A stretch of DNA of 64,000 nucleotides from Artocarpus heterophyllus (lineage: Eukaryota > Streptophyta > Magnoliopsida > Rosales > Moraceae). Under the pieces are notes generated by a model. That model had not been told where the DNA came from. It saw only the letters and a list, made by a program, of their open reading frames with translations, and ran no database searches. The number at the start of each line of letters is the position of its first letter. Positions within the stretch are counted from its first letter, which is position 1. The translations under genes were made by a program, and so were the position numbers. The DNA lies in NCBI GenBank assembly GCA_025403435.1, contig CM046351.1, forward strand, positions 27,307,730-27,371,729, in the 5' to 3' direction. This document shows positions 45,271 through 58,061 of the stretch, one piece after another.

Positions 45271-46425
45271 ATGGCACTAAGACGTCATCCAATTGCTGCA
45301 GATGTGAATCTTGCAAATGAGGAACGCCTAATGGGGGCCATGTTTGCCACCTTTTGGCAGATGGCAGTAAGGGCTAGGCCTAAGGATTCTAAGGCGAGTC
45401 ACTGACATGTGTGTTTTAAAGAGTTCCGTTGCACATCTATTCTGACTCTCAATGGAAACGGGGACATACAAATCGCTGAATATTGGTTAGATTCGATAGT
45501 AAAACAATTGGATACTCTTAGAATACCGATGGAGTATCGCGTTGACGTTACAGCTTACAAGTTGGAAGGCAATGCCAATGCATGGTGGAAACAGGCAAAG
45601 CATCTAGAAAACACTATAAACATTAGTTGGCATAGGTTTGAGGAGCTGTTTTATGAGCGCTACTTTCCATTAGGATATAGGGATTAGAAGGTTACTGAGT
45701 TTTAATGATTGGAGCAGGGTGATATGACAGTTCATGAATATAAGGCAAAGTTTGACGAGTTGGCCAAGTTTGCTCCATCCGTTGTGGCTTTTGAGCGGGA
45801 GAAATGCATTAAGTTCTAGGATGGGCTCAAGGTGTCCATTCAATGGCAAGTAGTGGCATTGCGACTCTGGAATTTCGGTGAGTTGGTATCTTCAGCAATC
45901 TCTGTGGAAAGTGAACATGCTCTTTATAGTGAGAATTAGACAAGGGCATCAGGAGGACCCTAAAGAAGCAATAGGAGAAGTAGTGGTGGCCGCTAAGCCC
46001 AAGTGAAGAACCAACAGAGAAATGTTAATAGTGGGAGCTGTAGTTCATCAGGCAGCGGGCGCAGCAACCCTTATAGTTTCCATCGTCATTATTGTCAGCA
46101 ACCAAGACACATCAAGAGGAATTGTCCAATCAGGTTTGCTCGATAGGGATTCCAAGCTGAAGAGGGTGCAAGTCATCAATTCCAAGGTCAGCCTCTAGCT
46201 CCACCGCAACAACTTCCTCAACTGTCGTTTCAATAGTCCACTCCACAGCAAGTGCAGTACTCGATGTAGGGATATTAGTAGCAAGGTTTTCAGCAAAACA
46301 CTCCACAGTACCGAGCGCCAAGTATAGCCAGTGTGCAGTCACCTCCACAGTAGCAATATCAACTGACTAATCCACCCAGCAACATCAACAAGGGAAAAGG
46401 GAAGTCTCTAGCCCAGGTCCACACT
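45271..46425 (+). pseudogene. Gag of gypsy element E
   Basis: From the ATG at 45271 (MALRRHP) the frame is soon broken. 45409-45687 reads AEYWLDSIVKQLDTLRIP, GNANAWWKQAKH and WHRFEELFYERYFP, typical of the retrotransposon Gag core, and the next frame gives MTVHEYKAKFDELAKFAPS. The zinc knuckle region near 46085-46130 reads HYCQQPRHIKRNC, with Arg where the first Cys should be. Stops are frequent. Confidence 0.85.
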
Positions 46426-47080
46426 ATGACATCAGGGAGCTCGTACGCTCAAACCAGCAATGTTGTAGTTGATGGTACGGTTTTAGTTTCTAAGTCTTTA
46501 GCTCATATTTTATTTGATACTGGTGCCACTTATTCTCTCATTTTGAGTTCTTTTGTACATACCTTAGGTTTAGAAGTAAAGGAATTTGATGAGCTCTTGA
46601 AGATTTCCTCACCTTTGGGGCAGGTGTATGTAAATTGTATATATAAATCCTGTAAAATAATGATTGGGGGTAAGACTTTGAAAAGTGATTTCATTGTAAT
46701 CACCATGAGATTATATGATGTAATCTTCAGAATGGACTGGTTGTCCAGATATAATGCCCTGGTTGACAGTCAACTTAGGAAGGTAACCCTAGTATCTGAT
46801 CAGGGGACGACGATCACTTACCAGGGTGGTAATGATCGGGTAATGAGTGAGCGACTCATGAAGCTGTGTCTTAGGGGACAGAGGAATCTGGTTTGTTATG
46901 TGCTTCTCCTGGTCTAGAAGAAAAGTCTAGTGCAACATGGAGGAACATAGTGATACCAGTGATTGATGAGTTCGATGACGTCTTCCCTAATGAGTTATTA
47001 GGATTACTGCCGCACCGGGAGATCGAGTTCAACATTGAGTTATTTCTCGGGACCTCTCCCATTTTCGTAGCCCCATATTG
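46426..47080 (+). pseudogene. Protease and start of reverse transcriptase of element E
   Basis: An open frame carries the aspartic protease motif AHILFDTGATYSLI and ends with DVIFRMDWLSRYNALVD. The next frame gives VIDEFDDVFPNELLGLLPHR, the usual start of a gypsy reverse transcriptase. It is interrupted by stops near 46915 and 47080. Confidence 0.85.
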
Positions 47081-48260
47081 AATGGCGTCGACAAAAATGA
47101 AAGAACTCAGGAATTAGCAAATAAAAGGTATATTTGGAATAGTATCTCTCCATGGAGTGTCCTGATTTTGTTTGCCAAGAAGCATGATGGTACCCTTCGG
47201 GTGTGTATTGATTATCGACAGCCGAATCGGGTCACTATGAAGAATAAGTACCCATTGCCTAGGATCGATGAGTTGTTTGATCAGTTAGGAGGTTCCTGAT
47301 ATTTCTCGAAGATAGATTTGCGATTCGAAAACCACAAGCTCAGAATTAGGGAAGAGGATATTCCCAAGACAGCTTTCAAGACTCAGTATAGACACTTCAA
47401 GTTTCTAGTGATGCCGTTTAGGTTGACAAATGCTCTTACAGCTTTTATGGATTTAATGAATAGGATTTTCAAGCCTTATTTAGATCAGTTTGTGATGGTG
47501 CTTATTGATGACATACTAATATATCTAAGATTTGGGAGGAGTATAAGCAGCATCTTAGGATCATGCTTCAGACTCTACGAGAGCCCAACTGTACGCCAAG
47601 AAGGAAAAGTGTGAATTTTGGTTAACCGAGATTAAGTTTTTAGGGGATATCATCTCCGAGCAGGGTATCTTAGTAGTTTTGTCTAAGATCGAGGCTATAG
47701 TATAGTTGGAATGACCATGGAATGTGGTCAAAATCCACAGCTTCTTAGGACTTACTAGGTATAAAAAGAAGATCGTGAAGGATTTTTCTAAAATAGCGGC
47801 TCCATTAACATGGTTGATCAAGAAAAATGTCAGGTTCGAATAGGATGAGGATTGTGAATTTGCTTTCCAAGAGTTAAAGAATCAGTTAACTACCACTTCT
47901 GTGTTGATAATTCTGAGCAGTGATGAGCCTTATGAGGTCTACACCAATGCATCAGGACAAGGACTCGAATGCTTGTTGATGCAGCATGGACGAGTTGTAG
48001 CTTATGGGTGCAACAGTTAAGGCCTCACGAGTAGAACTAACCCATTCATGACTTGGAGCTTGCAGCAGTGATCCATGCCTTGAAGATTTAGAGATGCTAC
48101 TTGTATGGGGCGACTTTCTAGGTTTTCTCGGACCACAAGAGCTTGAGGTATTTATTCACGTAAAGAGATTTGAATCTGAGACAGTGGATGGATGGAGTAT
48201 GTGGAAGACTATGATTTCACGTTGCAATATCATCGAGGTAAGGCCAACGTAGTCGTAGAT
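47081..48260 (+). pseudogene. Reverse transcriptase and RNase H of element E
   Basis: Recognisable pieces are [20 protein letters not shown] and [13 protein letters not shown], then [13 protein letters not shown] and the active site VLIDDILIY. The RNase H follows from about 47930 (EVYTNASGQGLECLLMQ) to [17 protein letters not shown] (about 48225-48275). Several TAG and TGA codons and frame changes make it non-functional. Confidence 0.85.
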
Positions 48261-48429
48261 GCACTCAGCAGGAAGTCTTTAGGATTTCTCGCATGCTTAG
48301 CACTCAAGGATTGGTGGAGAGATGCTACAATGAGTGAGTATAGGTTGCAATACGACAATGGTAGTGATCAGGTTTTGGTGTATCACATAGAATCGACTCC
48401 ATTACTCGTTTAGATGATAAAGTAGAACC

Positions 48430-49845
48430 AATGGCAGGACCAACACCTTCAGGGGATATGGACATGAATCTAGAATAAGGAGCAGTTTGAAGAGTGGAGG
48501 ATTCATGTAGATAGGTCGCTATACTTCAGGGAATGTCTGGTAGTACCTACAATTGAGGACATGACAAAAGCTGTGATGGACGAAGCTCATAGGTCTCAGT
48601 TAACTATTCATCCAGGAAGCACGAAGATGTACCGCAACTTGAAAAGGCAATATTGGTGGAGAGGCATGAAGAGGGATGTCTAAGAGTACGTGGCCAAGTG
48701 TATGACTTGCCTCTAGGTGAAACCTGAGCACCAAAAGCCCACTGGTCAGCTTCAGCTGCTTCCCATTCTGAAGTGGAAATGGGACATGTCATAATGGATT
48801 TCCTCGCTGAATTCCCGAGGATGGAGCAAAGACATGATGCGATTTGGGTAGCCATCAAAAAGTTGATGAAATCAGTGCATTTCATTTCTTTTAGGTCGAC
48901 GTGTTCGAGATGAGTTATTGGAGAGTTATATCTATGGAATATAGTGAGGTCACATAGGGTTCCCTTGTCCATTACTTCTAATAGAGACAACCGATTTAAT
49001 GCCAAATATTGGAGGAGTTTTCAAGAAGCTTTGGGCATAGACTTGAACTTTAGCACAACCTTTCATTCTTAGACTGACGGGCAATTTGGGCGGGTTATTT
49101 AGATTCTTGAGGATATACTATGTGCGTGTGTCTTAGATTTTGGCGGGAATTGGAAGAAATATTTGCATGTAGCAGAGTTTACATACAACAATAGCTATTA
49201 GGCAAGCATCGAGATGGCACCATTTGAAGCACTTTATAGGCGGCTGTGTCGATCACCAGTGTGTTAGGCAGAGCCAAAAGATAGAATTGTTCTTGGACCA
49301 GATGAGATTCATGATAGCAACGAGAAAAGTCACCATGATTCGTGATCAGCTGAGGGCTACTTAGAGTAAGCAGAAAAGTTATGTAGATAGGAGGCGCTGA
49401 CCTTTGGAGTTTGAGGTAGGAGATTTTGTTCTTCTAAAGGGTTCACCATGCAAGGGCATGCCACATTTTGGTGTAAGTGGGAAACTTGCACCGAGGTGCA
49501 TCGGGTCGTTTAAGATTATTTAGCATGTAGGTGTGGTCGCTTATCGAGTTGATCTTCCTCCCAAGCTCTCCCATGTTCATGATGTGTTTCACATGTTGAT
49601 GCTTTAGAAATGTTCACCTGAGCCGAGCAAGAATTCTCATTTCATGATGTGGAGGTTCAAGAAGACATGACTTACAAGGATATGCCAATTCAGATTATCG
49701 ATTAAAAATTGATAAGCTTACGACGCCGTAAAATACCACTAGTGAAAGTCGTGTGGCAGCGTCACAGAGCTGATGAAGCAACTTAGGAATTGGAATCGAC
49801 TATGAGAAAGTGGTACCTTCATTTGTTTTGTTTTTGATTTGACCA
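48430..49845 (+). pseudogene. Integrase and chromodomain-like tail of element E
   Basis: The zinc-binding part is visible as HPGSTKMYRNLKRQYWW followed by KCMTCL (about 48610-48715). The catalytic core is badly damaged. Further right, RRPLEFEVGDFVLLKGSP marks the integrase C-terminal region. The last part reads RRRKIPLVKVVWQRHRADEA, the shape of a chromodomain-type tail that in chromoviruses targets heterochromatin. Stops are frequent, many being TAG where Trp or Gln is expected. Confidence 0.75.
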
Positions 49846-49884
49846 TTAATTTTGGGGATGAAATATTCTTTAGGGGGGGAGAGT

Positions 49885-50121
49885 TGTAACACCCAGAAGT
49901 TTAATTAAGCACAATTAGTGTTTAAATGGTGGATTAGTATGCCTTGATGTAAATTTGAACTTAATTTAAGTATTTTATGGTAATTTAAATTTATCCCATT
50001 TTTAATTATTTCTATATGTTATTTTAAATTTTGAAACAAAACAATTTGCTAAATACTCGATACGTCCCAATTATAAAAATATGTGTTGGGGACACGGTTT
50101 TGTAGAGCAAAACCGCTCCTT
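49885..50121 (+). repeat. Truncated 3' LTR of gypsy element E
   Basis: TGTAACACCCAGAAGTTTAA matches the start of the 5' LTR, and similarity continues to about 50121, where element C begins with TGTTGG. The remainder of this LTR is not found to the right of element C, so it was lost. Confidence 0.85.
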
Positions 50122-52116
50122 TGTTGGAAAAATAGCATACAACAAAATTTTTAAAATTTTTTATATCAGAGTATTTTCTAAAACATAAGTTTGACACACT
50201 ATATGCATAAATTAACTAGATCTTACTAACCTTTGAATGCCAAAGAGCTCCCGAAATCCGTGAAGAGAATTAGTGTTCCAGAAGAGCCTCAACCAACTAG
50301 TCTTTTTTGCTATTCTCCATCCACGATCGGAGTGAGTGTGGGCTCACGTCGTTCAGCTTTTCCACCACGTGACTCTCTTTCCAACCAGTAGAGAAATACC
50401 CAAAGCTATAATTCATTATTTGTGAATGATAGCCTTCCGGGGAGTTTCAGAGTCTCACTGACAGAGTCTCACTCTAGATTTCTCAACTAATCTTAATAAT
50501 AAAGAGACTCACTCCCCTTTTATAGAGGTTGGGCCCAGGAGACTCTGAAAATTTAAATCAGAATCAATATCTGATAAAATCCACATGAAAACACGTGATC
50601 CTTTTATTGCCCGATCGGCAGGTTGAACTAGCAGATTGGCTAGTCGAACCTCCTCAATCGATAGGCCGAACTTAAAGATCAGCTTGCCGAACCTCCGATA
50701 AAAGATCCCTATGAATCTTTATTTTCCACCCGAGATTCCTAGGATAGAGCCTCAGTTTTAATTCAAATAACCCAATTGAGAAGTTATCTAATTAAAACAG
50801 TCATATTTAGATAATCTCTAGGAAAATAAATATTCTTGATAATTCAATAAGTTTATCTTGAATTAATTCAAAATTAATCCAACCGATAAACAGACATGAA
50901 TTATCTGATCCCGATAATTCAACAAGTTTATCTTGAATTAATTTTATTGCAAAATTAATTCAATCGATAAACAAATATGAATTATTTGATTTTATCGAAT
51001 TTCAGCCAATCTAATAAATCTGACATAAGTTACCAATTATTGGAAAAGCACACCACCTCGTTACAGATTTTTGTGAGCTAACAAAGGGGACCAAATGGAC
51101 CTATATAGTTCAAGCTTTCGATTATGAAACCCAATATCCCAATATACATTTCATAATTATCAACCCCAACATGACTTTACTAAAAGTTTAGAGCTGCACT
51201 CTTGAACTATATAGAAATACGAAGCCCGAATAACTAAGTCTCCATGACATATCATAGTGTATCGTATCCTTATAGAATTATCCATAATCGGCTTAAGGAC
51301 AAGTTTTGTCTTACCTTCCTGATTATTTTTATCTTATGTTTCATTATCTCACCATGGGAAAACTCACCATCCATAGATGGTATACTGTTCGGTTACACCT
51401 ATGTATCCAAATGGTTAAGCGTTCTAGTTTTTCAATTACAGGTTAACACATATAAGAGGATGTCACTACTCCTAAAGAGGAGCTATAGATTTCATATCTA
51501 TGAATAACAGGTCTACGCTATCAAGAGTCATGCTTCCAACATATCGGCATGCGTACCACTATTAAATGTAGATGTCACCCTTTGGTACATCAAAAGACAT
51601 AAGTCAAGACAACGGGCCCACTATTCATCTCAGGATTAAGATATAATACAAATGATTGTCTAAAGTGAATCAATTTGCTGAGATAGAATTATTAATCTAA
51701 ATCAATTCACTTTATGTTTTGATCCAACACATCGTCACCTATGATAATGTGCCAATGTTTCTATTTGTGGAGTTCACCTTCGATGGTCAAGACAAACCAT
51801 CTCCCATTAGGGATCTAGACAACATAACAATCTTTGCATGAATAAAATTCTCAACGTTATTCCCTCGATTGCAGATCCTATGATATAGACCGTCGCCTTA
51901 AGAATTGTGTCTTCCGCATAATCTATCCATCATATGCCTAATTCTTAAAGGTTTAAAACGACAGTCTTACACTTTTGTTTGCTTAACATACATTCAACAA
52001 ATATGAATGTAAAGAGGATAAGATTTCATATATAAATAATAAATAAATTTTTTATTGATAAAAATGTCTCCAAAAACATATTACATTTTTACTTCTTAAG
52101 GCATATGCGTCTAACA
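50122..52116 (-). repeat. 3' LTR of copia element C
   Basis: On the minus strand it runs from TGTTAGACGCATATGCC to TTTTTCCAACA and aligns along its length with the LTRs of B (1995 bp). A degenerate GGCAGGCC-type array lies near 50607-50700. The minus-strand TATA box CTATAAAAGGGG is near 50516. Confidence 0.9.
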
Positions 52117-52130
52117 ATCTCCCACTTGCA

Positions 52131-55100
52131 CTACGTGAGTAAATATGGTAAATCTCACATCCCTATAGCTTCCACATGCCTCTCGAAGACTCTCCTAGTA
52201 AGTGTCTTTGTAAATGGATCAGCTAAATTATCCTTTGATGTGATTTTGCACATCGTGATTTGTCCGCCCTCGATGAAGTCTTTTATCACATGATACTTCC
52301 AATCAATATGCTTGTTCTTCTTGTGAAATCTCTGTTTCTTAGCATTAGCTGCCGCTACACTATTATCACAGTATAACGATACTACCTTATCCATACCAAG
52401 AGCTACCTAAAGATCCCCAAGGAACTTGCGGAGCCACACTGCTTCTTTTGAAGCATCACTAGCTGCAACATACTCGGCCTCCATTGTTGAATCCGAAGTG
52501 CAATCTTGCTTCACACTTCTCCAACTAATGGCACCGCTGCCTAGAGTAAATATAAAACCCGAAGTCGATCTCTTAGAATCTAGACAAGATTGGAAATCTG
52601 AATTGGTATATCCTAGAGGAGTTAAGTCCTCACTCGAATATACAAGCATATACCCTCGAGTCCTTCTCAGGTACTTGAAAATATGCTTTACTGCAAGCCA
52701 ATGGTTTGGCGCCAAATCTGCCTGAAATTGACTTACAATCTCGACCGCATAACAAATATCCGATCGTGTGCAATGCATGGCATACATGAGACTACACTGC
52801 CGAGGCATAAGGCACCTTCTTCATGTATTCTCTTTCTTCCTCAGACTTTGGAGAGTCTTTCTTAGAAAGAGTAATTCCAAACCTAGATGGTTGCCCACCT
52901 TTCTTGGAATCCTGCAAACCTCTTGAGAATTTTATCTATGTTGTTGGCTTGTGACAAAGCTATCATTTTGTTCTTCTTATCCCGAAAATTTGGATACCGA
53001 GAACAAAATTAGCTTCACCCAAGTCCTTCATATCAAACTGCTTGGTCAACCATAATTTGATCGATGATAATGCCCCAACATCATTACCAATTAGTAGAAT
53101 GTCATCTATCTAGAGTAGTACAAAAATCACCTTCTCATCCTTAATGTGTTTATACACACATGGTTCATCTATATTTTGTGAGAACCCATAAGTCTTGATC
53201 ACTTGATCAAATCTTATGTTCCAAGAATGGGAAGCCTGCTTAAGTCCATAAATTGACTTCAGCATTTTACAAACCTTACCTTCTTAACTCTTGGCCTTGA
53301 ACCCATCTGGTTGTTCCACATAAATGGACTCATTAAGATAGCCACCCAAAAATCCGTCTTGACATCCATTTGCCAAATCTTGTAATTGAGAGTGGTAGCT
53401 ATGGATAAGAGAATCTGGATGGACTTAAGCATGGCTACAGGGAAAAAGGTTTCCTCATAATTGATTCCTTCCTTTTGCGTGTACCCTTAGCTATCAGTTT
53501 AGCCTTAAAAGTTTCGACCTTTCCATCTACTCCTCTTTTCCTCTTGTAGATCCATGTACACCATATGGGTTTTACCTCTTTGGGAAGATCAACATGCTCC
53601 CAAACCCGATTAGTCTCCGTAGACTTCATCTTTGTGTTCATGGCCTCTATCTAGAGTTTCGAATCAACATCCTCTATAGCCTCTACGTAAGTATAAGGAT
53701 CCCTGTCATGTTCACCCGGTTCAGCCAAGAAAGCCTCACCATTGAACATATACTTCTCAGATTGACGCCTGATCTTCCCACTGCACCTAAGCCCCTTAGG
53801 TTGTTATTCAGGTTCATTTGGTTTTTCTACATCGATTGGAGTGGTTTCTATCGGAACCCTCAGAGTGATTAAATTACTCCTTAACTCCTCAAGCACTACT
53901 TTGCTTCGAGGCTTAAAGTCATCCATGTAACTCTCCTCAAGGAAAGTTGCATGAGTTGAAACCATGACTTTATTTTCCTTTGGGTTATAAAAATAACCCC
54001 CTTTAGTCCCTTTGGATATCCTACAAACAAGCAAACTTCTGAATGTGCGTCCAACTTATTCACAACAGGACATGAGCCAGACATCCCCATATGCGAATAT
54101 GATTTAAAGATGTCTTTTTGCCTGTCCACAACTCATGAGGAGTTTTAGGGATCGATTTTGAAGGCACATTGTTCAAAAGATAACATGCTATTTGTAGTGC
54201 ATATCCCCAAAATAATAAAGACAATGATGAATAACTCATCATGGACCTGACCATGTCCAATAAAGTCCTATTTCTTCTCTTAGCTACGCCATTCTGCTGC
54301 GGAGTGCCTAGCATAGTCAAATAGGATAAAATCTCATTCTCTAATAGGTGTCCTCAGAACTCATCAGAAAGGTATTCTCTACATCGATCAGATCAAAGTG
54401 CCTTTATGAGTCTACCCAATTGCTTTCCACTTCAGCATGAAACTCCATGAACTTGTCATAAGTTTTGCTTTTATGGTGCATCAGGTACACATACCCATAC
54501 CTTGAGCAATCGTCAATAAAAGTGACAAAGTACTCATACCTTCCTCATGTCTAGATGTTCATCAGTCCACAAACATCACTATACATAAGTTCTAGAACTC
54601 CTTTGGCCCTATTGCCTTTAGACCCAAATGGTCTTTTGGTCATTTTACCCTCCAAACAAGATTCACATTGAGGTATAGATTCCACCTTTAAGTGACTTAA
54701 AAGTCTATCCCTTACCAATCTTTGAATCCTATTTAGGTTAATATGGTCAAGGCGCAAATGCCAAAGATAAGTCTTATTAGAGTGAGAAGTTTTAAGTCTT
54801 TTAGAGTTATTATCATTTATTTTAGCATTGAGCAGTAAGCCCATCTTAGGTTTGATAAAGTATAGATTATTTTGCATCCATCCAGAACAAATAAAAGATT
54901 TGTTTTTACGAATCACCACTTCATTATTAAAAGAAACCAAATAGAAGTCTTTAAATAAACAACTTATAGAAATTAAATTCCTTTTAAATTTAGGAATATA
55001 AAAACAATCTTACAAAATTAAATTCCTATAATTATCAAAATACAAATAGACGTCTCCCATTGCTTCAGCTAAGACCAAGAATCCATCGCCCATCCAAAGC

Positions 55101-56060
55101 GTGAAGTCTTCACGGAGCAGACTTCTTGTTTCTTTGTAAAGAAACACAAACATGATTAGTTGCACTAGAATCTATGACCCAAATGTCACTGGATTCCTTA
55201 ACCAAACAAGTTTCTAAATACAGAAGATCACACCTACCTCCTCGGGAAAGGAAGTCATTGCAATTCTTCTTAATGTGCCTGACCTTCTTATAGAAGAAGC
55301 ACTTAAGCTTCTTTGGCTTCTTCTTCTTCTTCTTCGTCTTCTTGCTCTTGTTGTTACCAAGAACAGAAGATTCCTATTCTTGGCCCACTATTTCTTTCCA
55401 TTCCCGGGGTTGGGATTGGAATTAGAAGCAGCTACCAAATTAGCCTCACCACCAATAGAAGATTCTCTGATCAGCAATTCGAACTCCTTTAACTGTATCA
55501 TCAACTCTGTTAAGGTTATATCCTACCTATTGCTCAAATTGAAAGTAGCTCTAGACGGGATAAACTCCTTAGACAGAGTCTTAAAGACCATAGTCATCTG
55601 AGTTTCAGCATCGATATCGGCTCCATTGGTTTGTGCCTTAGTAAGGTAACCCATGACTAATATCATGTGCTTCTTTATAGATGTCCTCGGTTCTGCTTAT
55701 AGTTTAAGAGTTTTCAAAGCACCCTGCCGCTTAATTAAGGCTTGGCCTCCAAACATGTCTTCCAGATTATCCAAGATCTGCTTAGTAGTCTCAAATTCCT
55801 CATGTTGAGCCTGTAGCACGTTATTTATGCTGGCTATAACATAACAACGGGCCTAATCATTAGCATCTTTCCAACGATCATATGCTTAGATTTGATCATT
55901 GGTAGAATTTCTAGTAGGCTCGGGAGGACAAGGGATTGTCAGTACAAATTTAGTTTCTCAAAGGAGCGAGGATGATATTCAGGTTTCGTTTCAATCATTA
56001 TAATTCTCTCCGGTTAATTGGTTTTTGTCAAGTATCGATAATAAAAGCATTTTTAGACAT
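52131..56060 (-). pseudogene. Gag-pol of copia element C
   Basis: The start codon is at 56060 (MSKN) and the final TAG at 52133-52131. Fragments in order: damaged Gag (55990-55270), the pre-integrase zinc site HLRLDH...CESCLEGK (about 54735-54640), integrase with NGVAKRRNR (about 54290), reverse transcriptase (about 53650-52950) and RNase H (MEAEYVAASDASKEAVWL near 52440; LADPFTKTL near 52210). The catalytic Glu of the integrase is preceded by AK instead of AE, and a stop precedes the SDR triplet near 54390. There are stops and shifts throughout, but at every stop of element B this copy has a sense codon. Confidence 0.88.
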
Positions 56061-56350
56061 TTTTAATCTACAATAAAGAATCATATACCAAACATTAACA
56101 AACATATATAATAATTTAGTAAGATAATACAATCATGTAAAAACATACAAATATATTTAAGTGTCAAAACCTTGAAAATATCACAACCTTGCAATGATAA
56201 TTCCCAACTCTTAATTCGACAAGCTCCTAAGGGAGTCATGCCAAATTCAATCAGGAACACGAATCCCCTCCTGATTAATATATGTCATCCAAGACCTGTA
56301 TGATCTAGCATATATTAATAATCATTTCTTTGACCATTAATTTTATTAAC

Positions 56351-56486
56351 AAAGCTCCTAGGGGAGGTTAATAATAAAATTAACATAAGTGTATAACCAT
56401 TGTTTCAATATTTTATCCAAAGCTCCTAGGGGAGGTTAATAATAAAATTAACATAAGTGTATAACCATCGTTTCAATATTTTATCC
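56351..56486. repeat. 68-bp tandem duplication in the leader of C
   Basis: Both units begin AAAGCTCCTAGGGGAGGTTA and end CAATATTTTATCC, differing by one base. The junction shows no filler. Confidence 0.9.
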
Positions 56487-57084
56487 ATGATTTATAGTCA
56501 CCACCTAGGGGTGTACAACCATAAATCATGCTAAAATACTTTATCCTCTCGAAGATCCAACTCGGTACATGATGAAGTCCCTTCCTAGGGGTTGAAACCA
56601 CCATGTGCTACCTATGGACCAACGATGGACGCCTTAGGTCCTCTTTTCGAAAACCTTCTCTCACTTAATCTTTTGAAATAAAGGTTTTATTTTAAAAAAC
56701 ATGCATGAACAATTTTTAATTGAGCGGCACTCCCTAGTTTATATGGCATGTTATCAATATACATGAAAAATCATATTATAATATAGACAAGCAAAGCAAT
56801 CAAGCAAAATAATAACAAATAACCGTAATATTATGGTTTTACCCTAGAGAATAGAAAATAAAGAGTACAAGAGAATAATCAAAACATATTATCGATTCTT
56901 CACCCTTGAATCCTTAAGCTGTATCCTTTTTCATGTAATGCCCATCTTTAAGTCTTTAATCCCGCATAGATCGAATACTTCATATTTTTCATCATATCCA
57001 AATTTAATGTTTTTCAAAATTGTCCCAAAATAAAATTAAAACTGTATCAAAAACTGTACCTTTTCTAGAAAATTACAGCTTTCT

Positions 57085-57325
57085 GTTGGCATGTCGATCT
57101 TTGTGATTGACCTACCGGTTATGACCCTCCTGCCTGTCAATCTTTACAGGTCGGCCTGCAGGTCTTTTCAGGTCGGCCTGCCGGTTATGAAAGATCGGCC
57201 TGCCGCCAGAGCCACCTGATTTCTGTCCCGTTGATGGCCTACCAAACCCAAAGTCTGGCATACCGATCCTGTGACCATCGGCCTGCCAAACTGGAGGTTT
57301 CGGCATACTAATCGAGTAGAGATCA
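57085..57325 (-). repeat. GGCAGGCC motif array in the leader of element C
   Basis: Repeated TCGGCCTGCCG-type motifs on the plus strand (GGCAGGCC on the element strand) lie at roughly 20-25-base intervals with more variation than in B. The position relative to the primer site is the same as in B. Confidence 0.75.
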
Positions 57326-57788
57326 CCCCTTTCTAAAAAATACAATTTTGATGCAATTTATCAATTTTATTTTCAACAATTCAAAAACATAAAATTAGAG
57401 ACTTAGGAAATACCTGAGAACGCTATCATCCATCTTCTAGATTCGTCTTCTCCGAACGATTATTTAATTACAAAATTCTTACAAATTTAAAATTAAATAA
57501 TAATTCTTAGACAGAGATGATAGTCTGCCATCTAATTACATGAAAACCCTATATACACATTCTAATCTCTAAGAAATTATAACTGGTATTAATTAATTAA
57601 TTACTTAATAATTAAATAATAGTTTAATGAACCATAATTAATTAATAAACATTCACCATATAATCCATGACAACATAAATATATAGAAACCCTAGAGTGA
57701 TAACTCTCTAAAAATAAAATTCAAGCATAGGAGAGATCAAGATCACAAACTCATAAATTAATGTAAAAACCACGGCTTTGATGCTAAT

Positions 57789-58061
57789 TGTTAAAAAATA
57801 GTACGCAGTGAAATTTTTAAAATTTTCTATGTCATAGTATTTTTCAAAACACAAGTTTGATACACTATATGCAAAATTAACTAGATCTTATTAACCTTTG
57901 AATGCCGAAGAGTTCCCGTAATCCATGAAGAGAAGTAACGTTCTAGAAGAGCCTCAACCAACTGGTCTTCTTTGCTATTCTTTATCCACCATCGGAGAGA
58001 GTGTGGCCTTACGTCGTTTAGCTTTTCCACTAGGTGACTCTCCTTCGAGAAAGAGTCAAAT
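57789..58061 (-). repeat. Truncated 5' LTR of copia element C
   Basis: It aligns with the first part of 50122-52116 (for example AGAAGAGCCTCAACCAACT) up to GACTCTCCTTC, then diverges completely. The other 1.7 kb of the LTR are missing. Confidence 0.8.

Larger units (their letters stand above)
39695..50121 (+). mobile_element. Ty3/gypsy element E, chromovirus-like, decayed, 3' LTR cut by element C
   Basis: The 5' LTR starts TGTAACACC at 39695 and ends TGACA at 45165. A primer site (TGGTATTAGAGC, 45170-45181) follows it. Gag, protease, reverse transcriptase, RNase H and integrase follow in the gypsy order, then a polypurine tract TTTAGGGGGGGAGAG (49870-49884) and the start of the 3' LTR at 49885. 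Only about 237 bp of the 3' LTR remain before copia element C interrupts it. The end of the pol region resembles the chromodomain tail of Tekay/Del-type chromoviruses. Many stops and frameshifts show it is old. Confidence 0.9.
56061..57788 (-). other. Leader and degraded primer site of element C
   Basis: It corresponds to 12777-14425 of element B. It includes a GGCCTGCC motif array at 57085-57325, CCTAGG motifs, and a 68-bp tandem duplication (56351-56418 and 56419-56486) that B lacks. The primer site on the minus strand reads ATTAGCATCAAAGCC, several changes from the functional sequence. Confidence 0.75.
50122..58061 (-). mobile_element. Copia element C, minus strand, same family as B, 5' LTR truncated
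   Basis: The 3' LTR is complete (50122-52116), the gag-pol region lies at 52131-56060, the leader at 56061-57774 and a degraded primer site at about 57775-57788. Only the last 273 bp or so of the 5' LTR (57789-58061) match before unrelated sequence starts. It interrupts the 3' LTR of gypsy element E. It is more decayed than B, with many stops and indels. Confidence 0.9.
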
